Positions 25,967-34,856 of a DNA stretch of 64,000 nucleotides are shown here, one piece after another (the first letter of the stretch is position 1; the number at the start of each line of letters is the position of its first letter). Both the position numbers and the translations under genes were made by a program. The notes beneath the pieces were generated by a model, which saw nothing but the letters and a program-made list of their open reading frames with translations, was not told the DNA's origin and did not search any database. The stretch is from Cyclobacterium lianum. Its GTDB lineage: Bacteria > Bacteroidota > Bacteroidia > Cytophagales > Cyclobacteriaceae. Location: NCBI RefSeq assembly GCF_900143075.1, contig NZ_FRCY01000015.1, positions 62,001 to 126,000 on the forward strand, read 5' to 3'.

Positions 25967-26323
25967 CTTTTCGAACAACATCAGGAATATCGTCCAATTG
26001 GATGCCTGAACACCTATCTGCAATTTCCTGATTTATCTTGTACGGCATGCTCTGTCGATCATACCGCATTGCTGCGAGTATATTAAAAGGTCGCTATAGC
26101 ATATCGTGTAGAAATGGCAATGTCTCATCATCAGGATATGGCTACCTGCGTGAATCACCCTGAGTACGATCCGGTATAAGGATGCACCTTATCCGGACAA
26201 ATACCACCGGTGACTTTTCACTGCACCAGCATAACTGGTGTAAGCCAGGCTCTACCTGATGATCACTTGCAGGAAAGTTAAGAATGGATAAATAAAAGCG
26301 TAAAAAACACAAATATCTGACCG
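25967..26323 (+). other. 357-bp intergenic region rich in dyad symmetry
   Basis: No coding sequence was found. Several inverted repeats crowd the second half (see the entry at 26170-26260), plus the perfect palindromes TCCAATTGGA (25993-26002) and CACCGGTG (26205-26212). No standard -33/-7 promoter is visible for the downstream outer-membrane protein gene. Confidence 0.5.
26170..26260 (+). other. Cluster of hairpins in the leader of an outer-membrane protein gene
   Basis: Three stems follow one another: an 11-bp stem with one bulged T (26170-26181 with 26187-26197, loop ATGCA), a 6-bp stem CACCAG/CTGGTG (26224-26229 with 26235-26240), and a short CAGG/CCTG stem (26246-26258). None has a U-run, so they are not terminators. 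They could be a structured mRNA leader or protein-binding sites. No known riboswitch class fits. Confidence 0.4.
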
Positions 26324-27451
26324 ATGAATAACAAATACATAATATATCTAATAGTTGCATGTCTTTACTGCTTTGTGGCAGTAAACCAACTTATGGCACA
26401 AGGATGTGTGGCCATCAGACAGTTTTCCGGAGTAGGGAATGCCCTGAATCAGGGTGAGTTGCTCCAGAAAGGGGACTGGAATATTGTAAGCAATTACCGG
26501 TATTTCCGCTCGTTCCGGCATTTTAAAGGAACCCACGAAGAACCGGACCGAGTAGCCAACAATACCGAGGTGATCAATTGGTCTCACGCAGTAGACCTCA
26601 ACCTCAGCTATGCTTTCAGCAATCAATTGTATGGGGTCGTTTCCCTGCCATTTGTTTACAATGAGCGGAGTTCTCTCTACGAACATGGCAGGTCCGAAAG
26701 ACACGTTAGCTATTCCCAGGGGTTGGCAGACATGAGATTGGGTTTGGGTTATTGGCTGTTTAAAGGTGAAAAGGCCCGGAATGGAAATATGGCTTTCGGT
26801 CTCAATCTTAAACTCCCCACAGGCAAATATGATGCGCGCAGCACCTTTTACAACGTAGGACCGGAGGGAGCTCCCGAAAGGCGGCCGGTTGATCAATCCA
26901 TACAACCTGGCGACGGGGGAGTCGGCCTTATTGCAGACATGCAGGGACTGCGATTTCTTGGAAATGAATTTGTATTCTTCTACGATGGATTTTACCTGAT
27001 CAACCCGAGAGAGACAAATGGCACCAGGACCTTCCGGGAGACATTGAACCCCATACTCTCCAATGAGTCCATCATGGCCGTACCCGACCAGTATGCGCTG
27101 CGGGCAGGTGTCTTCAAGTCTATGTTTGTACATGGGTTAGGTTTTTCCCTTGGCGGCAGAGTAGAGGGAATACCGGTACGAGATCTCGTAGGAGGAAATA
27201 CAGGATTCAGGCGTCCCGGCTATGTGGTTTCTATTGAACCGGGAATCAGCTACATGATCAATAATTTTACGTTGAATGTAAATGTTCCGGTAGCGCTGCA
27301 TCGCAACCGGACAAGGAGCGTGACCGACATCGCGGCAAGCACTCCTCAGAACTACCGCCATGGGGATGCGGCGTTTGCGGACTACCTGTTGAATGTAGGT
27401 CTGGCCTGGAGAATCGTGAAGAAAGAACCTGCAGTATTCGGAGAGTTTTAA
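26324..27451 (+). CDS. Outer-membrane beta-barrel protein (MetA-like transporter family)
   Basis: 375 residues. A signal peptide (IYLIVACLYCFVAVNQLMAQ) is followed by alternating amphipathic strands ending in a terminal aromatic residue (FGEF). Phrases such as LSYAFSNQLYGVVSLPF and MAFGLNLKLPTGKYD match the phenol-degradation MetA-like barrel family (PF13557), whose substrates are mostly unknown. It is likely an outer-membrane channel. The gene is isolated, with a structured upstream region and a stem-loop just after its stop. Confidence 0.72.
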   Translation: MNNKYIIYLIVACLYCFVAVNQLMAQGCVAIRQFSGVGNALNQGELLQKGDWNIVSNYRYFRSFRHFKGTHEEPDRVANNTEVINWSHAVDLNLSYAFSNQLYGVVSLPFVYNERSSLYEHGRSERHVSYSQGLADMRLGLGYWLFKGEKARNGNMAFGLNLKLPTGKYDARSTFYNVGPEGAPERRPVDQSIQPGDGGVGLIADMQGLRFLGNEFVFFYDGFYLINPRETNGTRTFRETLNPILSNESIMAVPDQYALRAGVFKSMFVHGLGFSLGGRVEGIPVRDLVGGNTGFRRPGYVVSIEPGISYMINNFTLNVNVPVALHRNRTRSVTDIAASTPQNYRHGDAAFADYLLNVGLAWRIVKKEPAVFGEF

Positions 27452-27457
27452 TCCATT

Positions 27458-27483
27458 CCTGCCCCGACCATTACCGGGGCAGG
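27458..27483. terminator. Stem-loop between convergent genes
   Basis: A 9-bp GC-rich stem (27458-27466 with 27475-27483, loop of eight) lies six bases after the upstream stop and just before the convergent metalloprotease stop. Neither strand has a strong U-run after it, so it may act as a bidirectional or factor-assisted terminator. Confidence 0.55.
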
Positions 27484-27487
27484 AAAT

Positions 27488-28255
27488 TTACCTTCCCCCA
27501 TTTGCCCTGAGATCATTCCTGCAATTGTCGTCCAACTCAGGCACATCGTTTTGCATGAAGTTGAGAATATTGCTGGTCTCCACTGCCCAATACATCAGGC
27601 AATCTTCATTGTCACAGTGGTATTTATGGTCCTCGTCCGGATCTTCATGCGGAACGACCATATCCGTTCCAATATTTACCAGGCCAAGCAGATGTCCCAG
27701 TTCGTGCAGCGCCACGGTAGCTTCCAGATTTCCCCTTCCCGGCCTCCTGAACCCTCCGGTATTCTCTGCGATTCTTTTTCCAAAAAGCACCATACTTGTG
27801 TTTCTGTAGGCTGCTCCTATGGTAAAATATTCCTCTTCATTTTGCATAAAATATCCGTCCACCACCAGCAAAAATACAGATACGGTGTCACCCTCATTGT
27901 AACTTTCACGGTACTGATCCTCCAGTTCTGCGATGGCTGAGGTGGTATAAAACTCTTCGCCTCCCGCAGGAATTTCCTTTTCAACGATCCGGACCCCAGC
28001 TGGTTTCAGGGCTACTTCTCCAAGGAAGTTTGTCATCTCGCTCATCATGAAATTGGTAGGCCTGAACCCCTCCATGTATGCGATTTCAAGTTCCAATGCA
28101 GTGAAACGATCATCCGAAAGTATAAAATTGGCAGATTTGCCCACATCCCAGCGGGCCGCCCCCAATCCGACAAAGGGATCCTCACGAACAGGTTCCTCGC
28201 AGCCATGTAAAAGGATAATCAGAAAAAATATACCCGTAATTCTAAATAATCTCAT
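27488..28255 (-). CDS. Zinc metalloprotease lipoprotein
   Basis: 255 residues. The lipobox LLHGC (Cys19) predicts a lipoprotein. The zinc motif HELGHLLG starts at His184, with Glu185 and His188 in place. The third ligand position of a normal metzincin (HExxHxxGxxH) is Asn194; a His further on (203, 210 or 213) may replace it. Then CDNEDCLMYW repeats the C-x4-C-x-M arrangement of archaemetzincins, with Met221 as the Met-turn. This matches the proteins called membrane metalloprotease in Bacteroidetes. Substrate unknown. Confidence 0.78.
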   Translation of the reverse strand: MRLFRITGIFFLIILLHGCEEPVREDPFVGLGAARWDVGKSANFILSDDRFTALELEIAYMEGFRPTNFMMSEMTNFLGEVALKPAGVRIVEKEIPAGGEEFYTTSAIAELEDQYRESYNEGDTVSVFLLVVDGYFMQNEEEYFTIGAAYRNTSMVLFGKRIAENTGGFRRPGRGNLEATVALHELGHLLGLVNIGTDMVVPHEDPDEDHKYHCDNEDCLMYWAVETSNILNFMQNDVPELDDNCRNDLRANGGR

Positions 28256-28573
28256 TTACCCTGTTATTTTTCATATTTTGGTGAAAATTATCAAGACAAG
28301 TGGCCCCGATTTTTGTACCTCCTGGCTTACAACTTTTTATACCTGGCTGAACTTCAAAAATAATCAATACTCCGGTTACCCTGCAGGTCCAGGCTTTACC
28401 TGGTAAAGATAAGTCAAAAACCATGAGGAAACACAGAAAGTTTATCCTGTCCTGACACTTCTCACCTTTCCCGCTATACTGTGGAATAAAAAATGCACTG
28501 CAGCGTTTACTACTGTGGTACAAATCTTGTTAACCAAGTAGAAATTTTAAGTTCTCAATTTAATTTACAGCAC
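28256..28573. other. 318-bp divergent intergenic region
   Basis: Separates the metalloprotease (minus) from an outer-membrane protein gene (plus). It holds CCAGG-CTTTA-CCTGG (28389-28404), a small dyad that resembles 26245-26260 at 14 of 16 bases, and two direct copies of CCTGGCT 21 bases apart (28321-28327, 28342-28348). No clear promoter was found. Confidence 0.4.
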
Positions 28574-29149
28574 ATGAAAAAACTACTGATCATCGTATTT
28601 CTGTTGGGGTTTGGACAGCTAAACGCCCAGGTTTTGTCAATCGGTCCCAAATTTGGAATCTCCCAGGGGGACGTAAAGGTAATGGAGGGATTTAAGGGGG
28701 AGGATTCCAAAATGGGCTATCATCTTGGTGCCTTTGCCAGAATTAATCTACCTATTATATATTTGCAGCCGGAGGTTCTGTACACCAACACGGGTGGATC
28801 ATTCTCGGACAACACTTTCAATTACGATGTCAGTTTTGACCGCTTAGATGTTCCCTTGATGGTCGGCATGAAACTGGGAGGAATCTTCAGAATACAGGCG
28901 GGACCGATAGCGAGCTACCTGATCAATGGTGACATGACTGCCGACAATGGGAGCGTTCAAAAAATAATCCCCCCAAAAGAAGAATTTACTTTCGGCTACC
29001 AGGCAGGCGTGGGACTGGATATCGGTAATTTCCTGATGGACCTGAAATACGAAGGAGGGCTAACTAACTCAGTGAACAATTTCGGTCAGGTGCCCACCGA
29101 TCAGCGGCAAAACCAGCTTGTCCTGTCTCTGGGATTCAATCTCTTCTGA
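28574..29149 (+). CDS. Outer-membrane beta-barrel protein (porin-like, PF13568 type)
   Basis: 191 residues from the ATG at 28574, which gives a classic signal peptide (MKKLLIIVFLLGFGQLNAQ). The mature part has eight or so amphipathic strands with the pattern GPKFGISQGD, YLQPEVLYTNTGG, FGYQAGVGLDIGNFLMDLKY and ends in phenylalanine, typical of small OmpW/PF13568 barrels. The longer upstream frame to 28493 lacks sense. Isolated gene; function unknown. Confidence 0.8.
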   Translation: MKKLLIIVFLLGFGQLNAQVLSIGPKFGISQGDVKVMEGFKGEDSKMGYHLGAFARINLPIIYLQPEVLYTNTGGSFSDNTFNYDVSFDRLDVPLMVGMKLGGIFRIQAGPIASYLINGDMTADNGSVQKIIPPKEEFTFGYQAGVGLDIGNFLMDLKYEGGLTNSVNNFGQVPTDQRQNQLVLSLGFNLF

Positions 29150-29170
29150 TAACCATAAACCGGCATCAAT

Positions 29171-29204
29171 CCACCGTTAATTGCCTACAGCCAATTAACG
29201 GTGG
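29171..29204. terminator. Bidirectional stem-loop terminator
   Basis: A 13-bp perfect stem (29171-29183 with 29192-29204, loop of eight) lies between the convergent ends at 29149 and 29215. The T-content after it is moderate on the plus strand and poor on the minus strand, but the position and length make termination likely. Confidence 0.65.
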
Positions 29205-29214
29205 GACCGGTCTT

Positions 29215-30846
29215 TCATACCACAGCTTTTTCTTCCTTTTCTTTGATCAGACTTTTTCTGGCCAAAACGATCAAGGCAATCGACAGCAAAAACAAAATGG
29301 CAGCTATTACAGACAAGACATAGGCATCTTTCTGGAAATTTTGCCATGCAAAAAGGCCCAGAGAACTTAGCGTCACGGTAAACATAAAAAACATGGGTAT
29401 GGTAACGAAAGTTGGGTTAATTTTTTTCCTGATCAGCCAAACAGAGATGGTCAGTAAGGCAAGGGCTGCCAGAAGTTGGTTGGCAGATCCAAAAATCGGC
29501 CACAATGTAGCAAAGCCTCCACTGCCCAATAGCAGGACCGAAAGCACCACCACCACAGTGGTGGACAGGTACCTGTTTTGAGAGATCTTATTCCCAATAG
29601 GCTGCTCCACATCCTCAAAATATTCCTGGAGGGTAAATCTGGCCAGACGGGTACAGGTATCCAGCGTAGTCAGCGCAAATGCTGATACGGTCAGCGCCAC
29701 AAAGCCTATTGCAAATGGACCGGATACGCCCATAGAGGCGATGATATTTCCCAGGCCATCGGCAAACAAGGGCACGGGCCCTTCTTCTCCCAGCCGGGAC
29801 AAATAATCGGTCCTGCTCAGCACCACTACAGCTCCTACTGAAATAATTGCTAAAAAAGACTCGATCAGCATACCTCCAAAACCCACTATCTTTGCATCTC
29901 CCTCCCTGTCAATTTGTTTGGAAGTGGTACCGGATGCCACCAGGGAATGAAAACCACTGATAGCTCCACAGGCGATGGTGACAAAAAGTACAGGAAACAA
30001 ATAACCGAGATTTTCATCCGTAACATGCATTTGCGTATCCATCACTATGGTGGGATTGGCTACAAAAACTCCGACAATAGCCGCCAGGATCAAGCCATAC
30101 AACAGAAAGGAATTGAGGTAATCCCTTGGCTGCAGCAGCATGGAGACAGGAGTGACGGAGGCAATGAAGGCGTAGATAAGCAAGATGTATATCCAGGTCT
30201 GGTAGTTCAGCACAAAAGGCAACTGCATGCCGAGATATACAAAATAATACATAACCGCAATACCTATGATCGAAGCTATCAGAAAAGCACTTTTTTTATT
30301 TCTGGTAAATTTTGTAACAAAACCAAAGGCGACAGCAAGCCCGATAAACAATATTGACGCCGAGGCTACCCCCGGGTTGCTGACAAATGTTTTGGCAATG
30401 ATGTCCGCAAAAACAGCAATGATCAGAATTAGCGTGGAAAAACTAAATAAAATGAACAGCCGCTTGCCCTTTTTTCCAATATTGTTTTGAATGATCACGC
30501 CGATAGATTTGCCATCGTTGCGCAAGGAGGCTACCATACTTCCCAGATCATGGACAGCACCAAAGAATATCCCACCAATCAGAATCCAGATCACGGCAGG
30601 GACCCAACCAAAGGTGATGGCAATAATGGGTCCCACGATTGGACCTGCCCCTGCGATGGAGGCAAAGTGATGCCCGAGGACGACGATCGGTTTGCTCGGA
30701 ACATAATCTACCCCATCGTTTAGCCGGTGGGAAGGCGTTAGATTGTCATTATTAATTCTGAATTTCTTAAATACATATTTGCCATAAATAAAATAGGCAG
30801 CAGTGAGTATGACGGCAGAAAATACAAACAGGTAGGTGAGTTGCAT
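29215..30846 (-). CDS. cstA: CstA family carbon starvation / peptide or pyruvate transporter
   Basis: 543 residues, about 14-16 membrane helices. The conserved family motif near the N-terminus, GHHFASIAGAGPIVGP, is present, as are ISGFHSLVASGTTSKQ and ALTTLDTCTRLARF. CstA/BtsT proteins take up peptides or pyruvate in nutrient stress. It is shorter than E. coli CstA (701 aa), as in many Bacteroidetes. Monocistronic, with a 488-bp upstream gap. Confidence 0.9.
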   Translation of the reverse strand: MQLTYLFVFSAVILTAAYFIYGKYVFKKFRINNDNLTPSHRLNDGVDYVPSKPIVVLGHHFASIAGAGPIVGPIIAITFGWVPAVIWILIGGIFFGAVHDLGSMVASLRNDGKSIGVIIQNNIGKKGKRLFILFSFSTLILIIAVFADIIAKTFVSNPGVASASILFIGLAVAFGFVTKFTRNKKSAFLIASIIGIAVMYYFVYLGMQLPFVLNYQTWIYILLIYAFIASVTPVSMLLQPRDYLNSFLLYGLILAAIVGVFVANPTIVMDTQMHVTDENLGYLFPVLFVTIACGAISGFHSLVASGTTSKQIDREGDAKIVGFGGMLIESFLAIISVGAVVVLSRTDYLSRLGEEGPVPLFADGLGNIIASMGVSGPFAIGFVALTVSAFALTTLDTCTRLARFTLQEYFEDVEQPIGNKISQNRYLSTTVVVVLSVLLLGSGGFATLWPIFGSANQLLAALALLTISVWLIRKKINPTFVTIPMFFMFTVTLSSLGLFAWQNFQKDAYVLSVIAAILFLLSIALIVLARKSLIKEKEEKAVV

Positions 30847-31334
30847 GACGTTGTTTTAAATTAAGATCAAACCAGAAAGAGGCATCAGGAGTTCTTATTC
30901 AAACTGATATTGTTTCAAAATCAGTCACTTCGACGTAGATCTTCATCGCACCATAATGGTAGCTTTCAGATATGCCTGACATTGATACAAATTCTGCCTT
31001 TCCCGATGACCGGGAAAAGTGCTTTAGAAACCTAATGGATAATCCGGGTTAAAGTTAATGAGAATATTGATTTTATGTTTCAATAATTTGTCTTTAAGTG
31101 GCCACATATCCGTCGGGAAGATGCCAATCGGACGAAAAATCTTCGCCTGTTTGATTATAGTCGCCCGATGTGATGTACCCTTCATGTCCTTCTGAGTCTG
31201 GACAGGCCCGATTTCATCAGAATTAAACCCTAATTTATAATTTAAGGAAGTTTTGCCCTAATTTTCATGCTTTTTGTCAGGTAAAAAACTTAATTTAGCT
31301 TCCTTTACTCCAACACCCTCATCAAATTTAAGGC
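30847..31334. other. 488-bp divergent intergenic region
   Basis: Lies between cstA (minus) and mscS (plus). Apart from a short CTTTCCCG/CGGGAAAAG hairpin (30998-31019) I see no coding sequence, repeat, terminator or clean promoter. The size is large for this gene-dense window. Confidence 0.45.
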
Positions 31335-32396
31335 ATGGAAAGAGAAAACCTTATTTTTATTGGTATCGCACTTGGGCTTTTGGTTTTCAGTCACGTTTTT
31401 CTCTGGCTCCTGTTCCCCAGGCTGGCAAACCTCGTGTACAAACCCAGGTCTGAAAAAGGCAAAAGATCAATACGGAAGTTTTCAAATGCATTAAAATGGG
31501 GTCTTTTCTTTGCGATATTTCCCATTATCGAACCGTTTTTTTCTCCTCCTGACCTGGATTACCTTGGTCAAAAGCCTTTCTTTATTGTGTTGGCAATCAT
31601 TACCATCTCCTGGATCATCATTGAGTTTTCCAATGTGCTCAGGCATGCATTTCTGGAAAATTTCAGTTCAAACAAGGAGGACAATCTCAGAGAAAGGCGA
31701 ATGCTCACTCAGGTAGCCTTTATCAGGAAACTTTTTATCATTCTGGTGGTCATTGTAGCAATCTCCGCGATACTGATGAATTTTGAATCTGCACGCAAGC
31801 TGGGCGCCGGTCTGCTTACTTCAGCCGGAATTGTGGGCATCATTGTGGGCCTGGCAGCGCAGAAGTCCATTGCCAACCTCCTTGCAGGCTTTCAAATCGC
31901 TTTCACCCAACCCATCAGAATTGACGATGTGGTAGTAGTCGAAAATGAATGGGGGAAAATTGAAGAAATCAACCTTACCTACGTGGTCGTGAAGATATGG
32001 GACCAGAGAAGGCTGGTGCTGCCCATAAACTACTTTATTGAACAACCTTTTCAGAACTGGACCAGGACCACTGCTGATATATGGGGGACGGTCTTCATGT
32101 ATGTGGACCATACGGTCCCGGTAGAAAATTTAAAAGTAAAGCTCAAAGAGATATTGGAAGGTAGTCCGCTGTGGGATAAAAAAGTCCAGGTGCTCCAGGT
32201 AACGGATTATACGGAAAAAACAGTGGAAATACGTTGTCTGATGAGTGCAAGAGACAGCCCTACTGCCTTTGACCTCAGGTGTTTGGTCAGGGAAAAAATG
32301 CTGGAGCACCTACAGCAACAATATCCTGAATCATTGCCCAAATCTCGCGTATTACTGACCCGGGAGGAAGAAAAAACCGCGGAGGAAAACCGGTAA
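31335..32396 (+). CDS. MscS family mechanosensitive ion channel
   Basis: 353 residues. Three or more N-terminal membrane helices (about 5-25, 55-75, 85-105 and 130-150) precede the pore-lining helix GAGLLTSAGIVGIIVGLAAQKSIANLLAG, split here as two segments rich in Gly and Ala. The beta domain follows (IDDVVVVENEWGKIEEINL and RRLVLPINYFIEQPFQNW), then an alpha/beta C-terminal domain. It protects against hypo-osmotic shock in the inner membrane. Solitary gene upstream of accD. Confidence 0.92.
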   Translation: MERENLIFIGIALGLLVFSHVFLWLLFPRLANLVYKPRSEKGKRSIRKFSNALKWGLFFAIFPIIEPFFSPPDLDYLGQKPFFIVLAIITISWIIIEFSNVLRHAFLENFSSNKEDNLRERRMLTQVAFIRKLFIILVVIVAISAILMNFESARKLGAGLLTSAGIVGIIVGLAAQKSIANLLAGFQIAFTQPIRIDDVVVVENEWGKIEEINLTYVVVKIWDQRRLVLPINYFIEQPFQNWTRTTADIWGTVFMYVDHTVPVENLKVKLKEILEGSPLWDKKVQVLQVTDYTEKTVEIRCLMSARDSPTAFDLRCLVREKMLEHLQQQYPESLPKSRVLLTREEEKTAEENR

Positions 32397-32491
32397 TCGG
32401 CAGGAGAATGCAGATTTTGGTTTTATTTGCCGGATAATACCCATAAATTTGAAATCTCAAATTACCTTTGGGATAATTTAAACAAAACTTT

Positions 32492-33334
32492 ATGGCTTGG
32501 TTTAAAAGGAAAGATGCCGGGATCAAAACCTCCACAGAGGAAAAGAAAGACACCCCAGACGGATTATGGTACAAAACCCCAAAAGGAAACATTATCCATA
32601 CCCGGGAATTGAAAAACAACTCCTATGTCTGTCCTGATGATGATTACCACGTAAAAATCGGATCAAAGGAGTATTTTGAAATTCTATTTGATGACAACCA
32701 GTTTACAGAGCTGGACAAGGACATGACCTCAGGAGATCCGCTTAATTTTGTGGACAGCAAACCCTATACTACCAGAATAAAAGATACCATAGCAAAGACC
32801 AAACTTAAGGATGCCGCCCGCACCGGCGTGGGCAAGCTCAATGGACTGGACATTGTAATTACCTGCATGGACTTCAATTTTATTGGTGGATCAATGGGAT
32901 CAGTAGTGGGAGAAAAAATATCCCGGGCGATTGACTACGCATTGAAAAATAAGATCCCATTCCTGATGATTTCCAAATCCGGCGGAGCCAGAATGATGGA
33001 GGCCGGATTCAGTTTGATGCAAATGGCAAAAACCTCCGCGAAACTCTCCCTTCTGGATGAGGCAGGGATTCCTTACATTTCCCTGATGACCGATCCTACC
33101 ACCGGAGGAGTCACTGCTTCCTACGCCATGCTGGGGGATTTTAATATTGCGGAACCAGGAGCACTGATAGGATTTGCCGGCCCCAGGGTAATTCGGGAAA
33201 CAATCGGTAAAGACCTGCCGAAAGGTTTCCAGAGTGCCGAATTTGTATTGGAACATGGATTTCTAGACTTTATCATCGACCGGAGACAGTTGAAAAACAG
33301 ATTGTATACTTTGCTAAACTTATTGCGAAGCTAG
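32492..33334 (+). CDS. accD: Acetyl-CoA carboxylase carboxyltransferase subunit beta, zinc ribbon lost
   Basis: Transfers carboxyl from biotin to acetyl-CoA with AccA, first step of fatty-acid synthesis. The crotonase-fold core is normal ([44 protein letters not shown]). In most AccD proteins the N-terminus holds a four-cysteine zinc ribbon (two C-x2-C pairs); here the corresponding segment reads [18 protein letters not shown] then [10 protein letters not shown], so only one of the four cysteines remains. The length (280 aa) and fold otherwise agree. A possible -7 box TACCTTTG lies at 32463-32470. Confidence 0.92.
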   Translation: MAWFKRKDAGIKTSTEEKKDTPDGLWYKTPKGNIIHTRELKNNSYVCPDDDYHVKIGSKEYFEILFDDNQFTELDKDMTSGDPLNFVDSKPYTTRIKDTIAKTKLKDAARTGVGKLNGLDIVITCMDFNFIGGSMGSVVGEKISRAIDYALKNKIPFLMISKSGGARMMEAGFSLMQMAKTSAKLSLLDEAGIPYISLMTDPTTGGVTASYAMLGDFNIAEPGALIGFAGPRVIRETIGKDLPKGFQSAEFVLEHGFLDFIIDRRQLKNRLYTLLNLLRS

Positions 33335-33459
33335 GCAGTTGTAATGGTAGATCTGTTGGATTAAAATACTTCCACATTGCGGTGGATTTGCCGAAATATA
33401 ATATATTTGTGGCAATCATTTACCGGTCAAAACATACTGATAAAATAAAATTTCATTAA

Positions 33460-34764
33460 ATGAGTTCAGTAATCATCACTTCGATAGTAGCATTCACCTT
33501 TATTATTTTGCTGCTGGTTTTCATACTTCTTTTTGCCCAATCCAAGTTAGTGGCCTCCGGGGACGTTAAGATCATTATCAATGGAGATGAAAAAAATCCG
33601 CTGACTGCATCTGCAGGATCCACTTTACTGTCTACCCTGGGAAACAAGAAAATCTTCCTTCCCTCTGCCTGTGGAGGCGGTGGTACCTGCGCCATGTGCA
33701 AATGTACGATCGAAGAAGGAGGAGGTGAGGTCCTACCCACAGAGGAGGGACATCTCAGCAGGGCAGAAAAGCAAAACAATGTCCGACTTTCCTGCCAGGT
33801 GAAAGTAAAAAACGACATGAGAATCCGCATTCCTGAAGAGATTTTTGGCATCAAAAAGTGGGAATGCGAAGTGATTTCCAATTACAACGTATCGACATTT
33901 ATCAAGGAGTTTAAGGTAAAACTTCCTGAAGGAGAAATATTGGACTTCGAGCCGGGAGGATACATTCAAATTGATGTCCCGCAGGTGGTTGTCAACTTTA
34001 AAGATATGGACATCACTCCCCACCCTGAGCTGGGTCACCCCGAAGATGTATACCAAAGCGATTGGGATAAGTTTGGCTTGTGGGACCTTGTGATGAAGAA
34101 TGACGAGGAACTGTTCCGTGCCTATTCCATGGCTAACCATCCGGCAGAGGGAAATATCGTCATGCTTACTATCAGGATTGCCACTCCTCCCTGGGATAGG
34201 GCGAATAACAAATGGATGGATGTAAATCCCGGGGTCTGCTCTTCTTATGTATTCTCCCGTAAGCCAGGCGACAAGGTGACCATCTCGGGCCCTTACGGTG
34301 AATTCCACATCAACCCTACGCAGCGGGAGATGATATACATTGGTGGTGGTGCAGGTATGGCCCCATTGCGATCCCATCTGTTTCACTTGTTTCACACAGA
34401 GAAAACCGATCGCAAAGTCTCCTATTGGTATGGCGGAAGATCCAAAAAAGAACTGTTTTACACCCCTCATTTCAGAGATATAGAAAAAGACTTTCCCAAC
34501 TTCAGCTTCCACATCGGCCTATCGGAGCCGCTTCCTGAAGACAATTGGAAAGTGAAGAAATCACTGGACGATAAGGAAGGGGATGGATATGTCGGCTTCA
34601 TTCACCAGGTACTTTATGACAACTACCTGAAAGATATCGAAGAGCCGGATGAAATTGAATATTACCTCTGCGGACCTCCATTGATGAACTCAGCAGTACT
34701 CAAAATGCTGGACGATATGGGAGTGCCCAGCGAAAACATTAGGTTTGATGATTTCGGCGGCTGA
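33460..34764 (+). CDS. nqrF: Na+-translocating NADH:quinone reductase subunit F
   Basis: NADH-oxidising subunit of Na+-NQR. An N-terminal membrane helix (about 4-27) precedes a 2Fe-2S ferredoxin domain with Cys71, 77, 80 and 115 ([10 protein letters not shown]), then a FAD domain (RAYSMANHP) and an NADH-binding domain ([23 protein letters not shown]). Length 434 aa, slightly longer than in Vibrio. No other nqr gene is in the window; it stands between accD and an arginase-fold gene, whereas nqrA-F are usually one operon. A terminator follows directly. Confidence 0.92.
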   Translation: MSSVIITSIVAFTFIILLLVFILLFAQSKLVASGDVKIIINGDEKNPLTASAGSTLLSTLGNKKIFLPSACGGGGTCAMCKCTIEEGGGEVLPTEEGHLSRAEKQNNVRLSCQVKVKNDMRIRIPEEIFGIKKWECEVISNYNVSTFIKEFKVKLPEGEILDFEPGGYIQIDVPQVVVNFKDMDITPHPELGHPEDVYQSDWDKFGLWDLVMKNDEELFRAYSMANHPAEGNIVMLTIRIATPPWDRANNKWMDVNPGVCSSYVFSRKPGDKVTISGPYGEFHINPTQREMIYIGGGAGMAPLRSHLFHLFHTEKTDRKVSYWYGGRSKKELFYTPHFRDIEKDFPNFSFHIGLSEPLPEDNWKVKKSLDDKEGDGYVGFIHQVLYDNYLKDIEEPDEIEYYLCGPPLMNSAVLKMLDDMGVPSENIRFDDFGG

Positions 34765-34779
34765 TGCGAAAGAAAAATT

Positions 34780-34810
34780 GTCCCGTTACATGTTAACGGG
34801 ACTTTTTTTA
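34780..34810 (+). terminator. nqrF terminator
   Basis: A 9-bp stem GTCCCGTTA/TAACGGGAC (34780-34788 with 34794-34802, loop CATGT) is followed by seven T. Strong intrinsic terminator 15 bases past the nqrF stop. Confidence 0.88.
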
Positions 34811-34825
34811 TGCATGCATTTTAGG

Positions 34826-34833
34826 TAACTTTG
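34826..34833 (+). promoter_or_regulatory. -7 box upstream of the arginase-fold gene
   Basis: TAACTTTG matches TAnnTTTG 23 bases before the ATG at 34857, just after the nqrF terminator. The -33 position falls in the T-run and is TTT, a partial match. It marks the start of a new transcription unit. Confidence 0.5.
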
Positions 34834-34856
34834 GTATTGAATTTTAACGTTTATCC

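Noticed and set aside
26225-26290. Possible TPP riboswitch (ACCTGAT-like stretch near 26253)
   Set aside because: Only the short ACCTGAT element matches. The CTGAGA loop, the conserved stems and the GGATAATGCC-type arm are absent, and the downstream gene is not a thiamine gene by sequence.
26245-28404. Shared 16-base motif CCAGGCTYTACCTGRT at 26245 and 28389
   Set aside because: Two sites agree at 14 of 16 bases, but with several kilobases of intergenic sequence compared, a few such pairs are expected by chance. Kept only as a note in the region entries.
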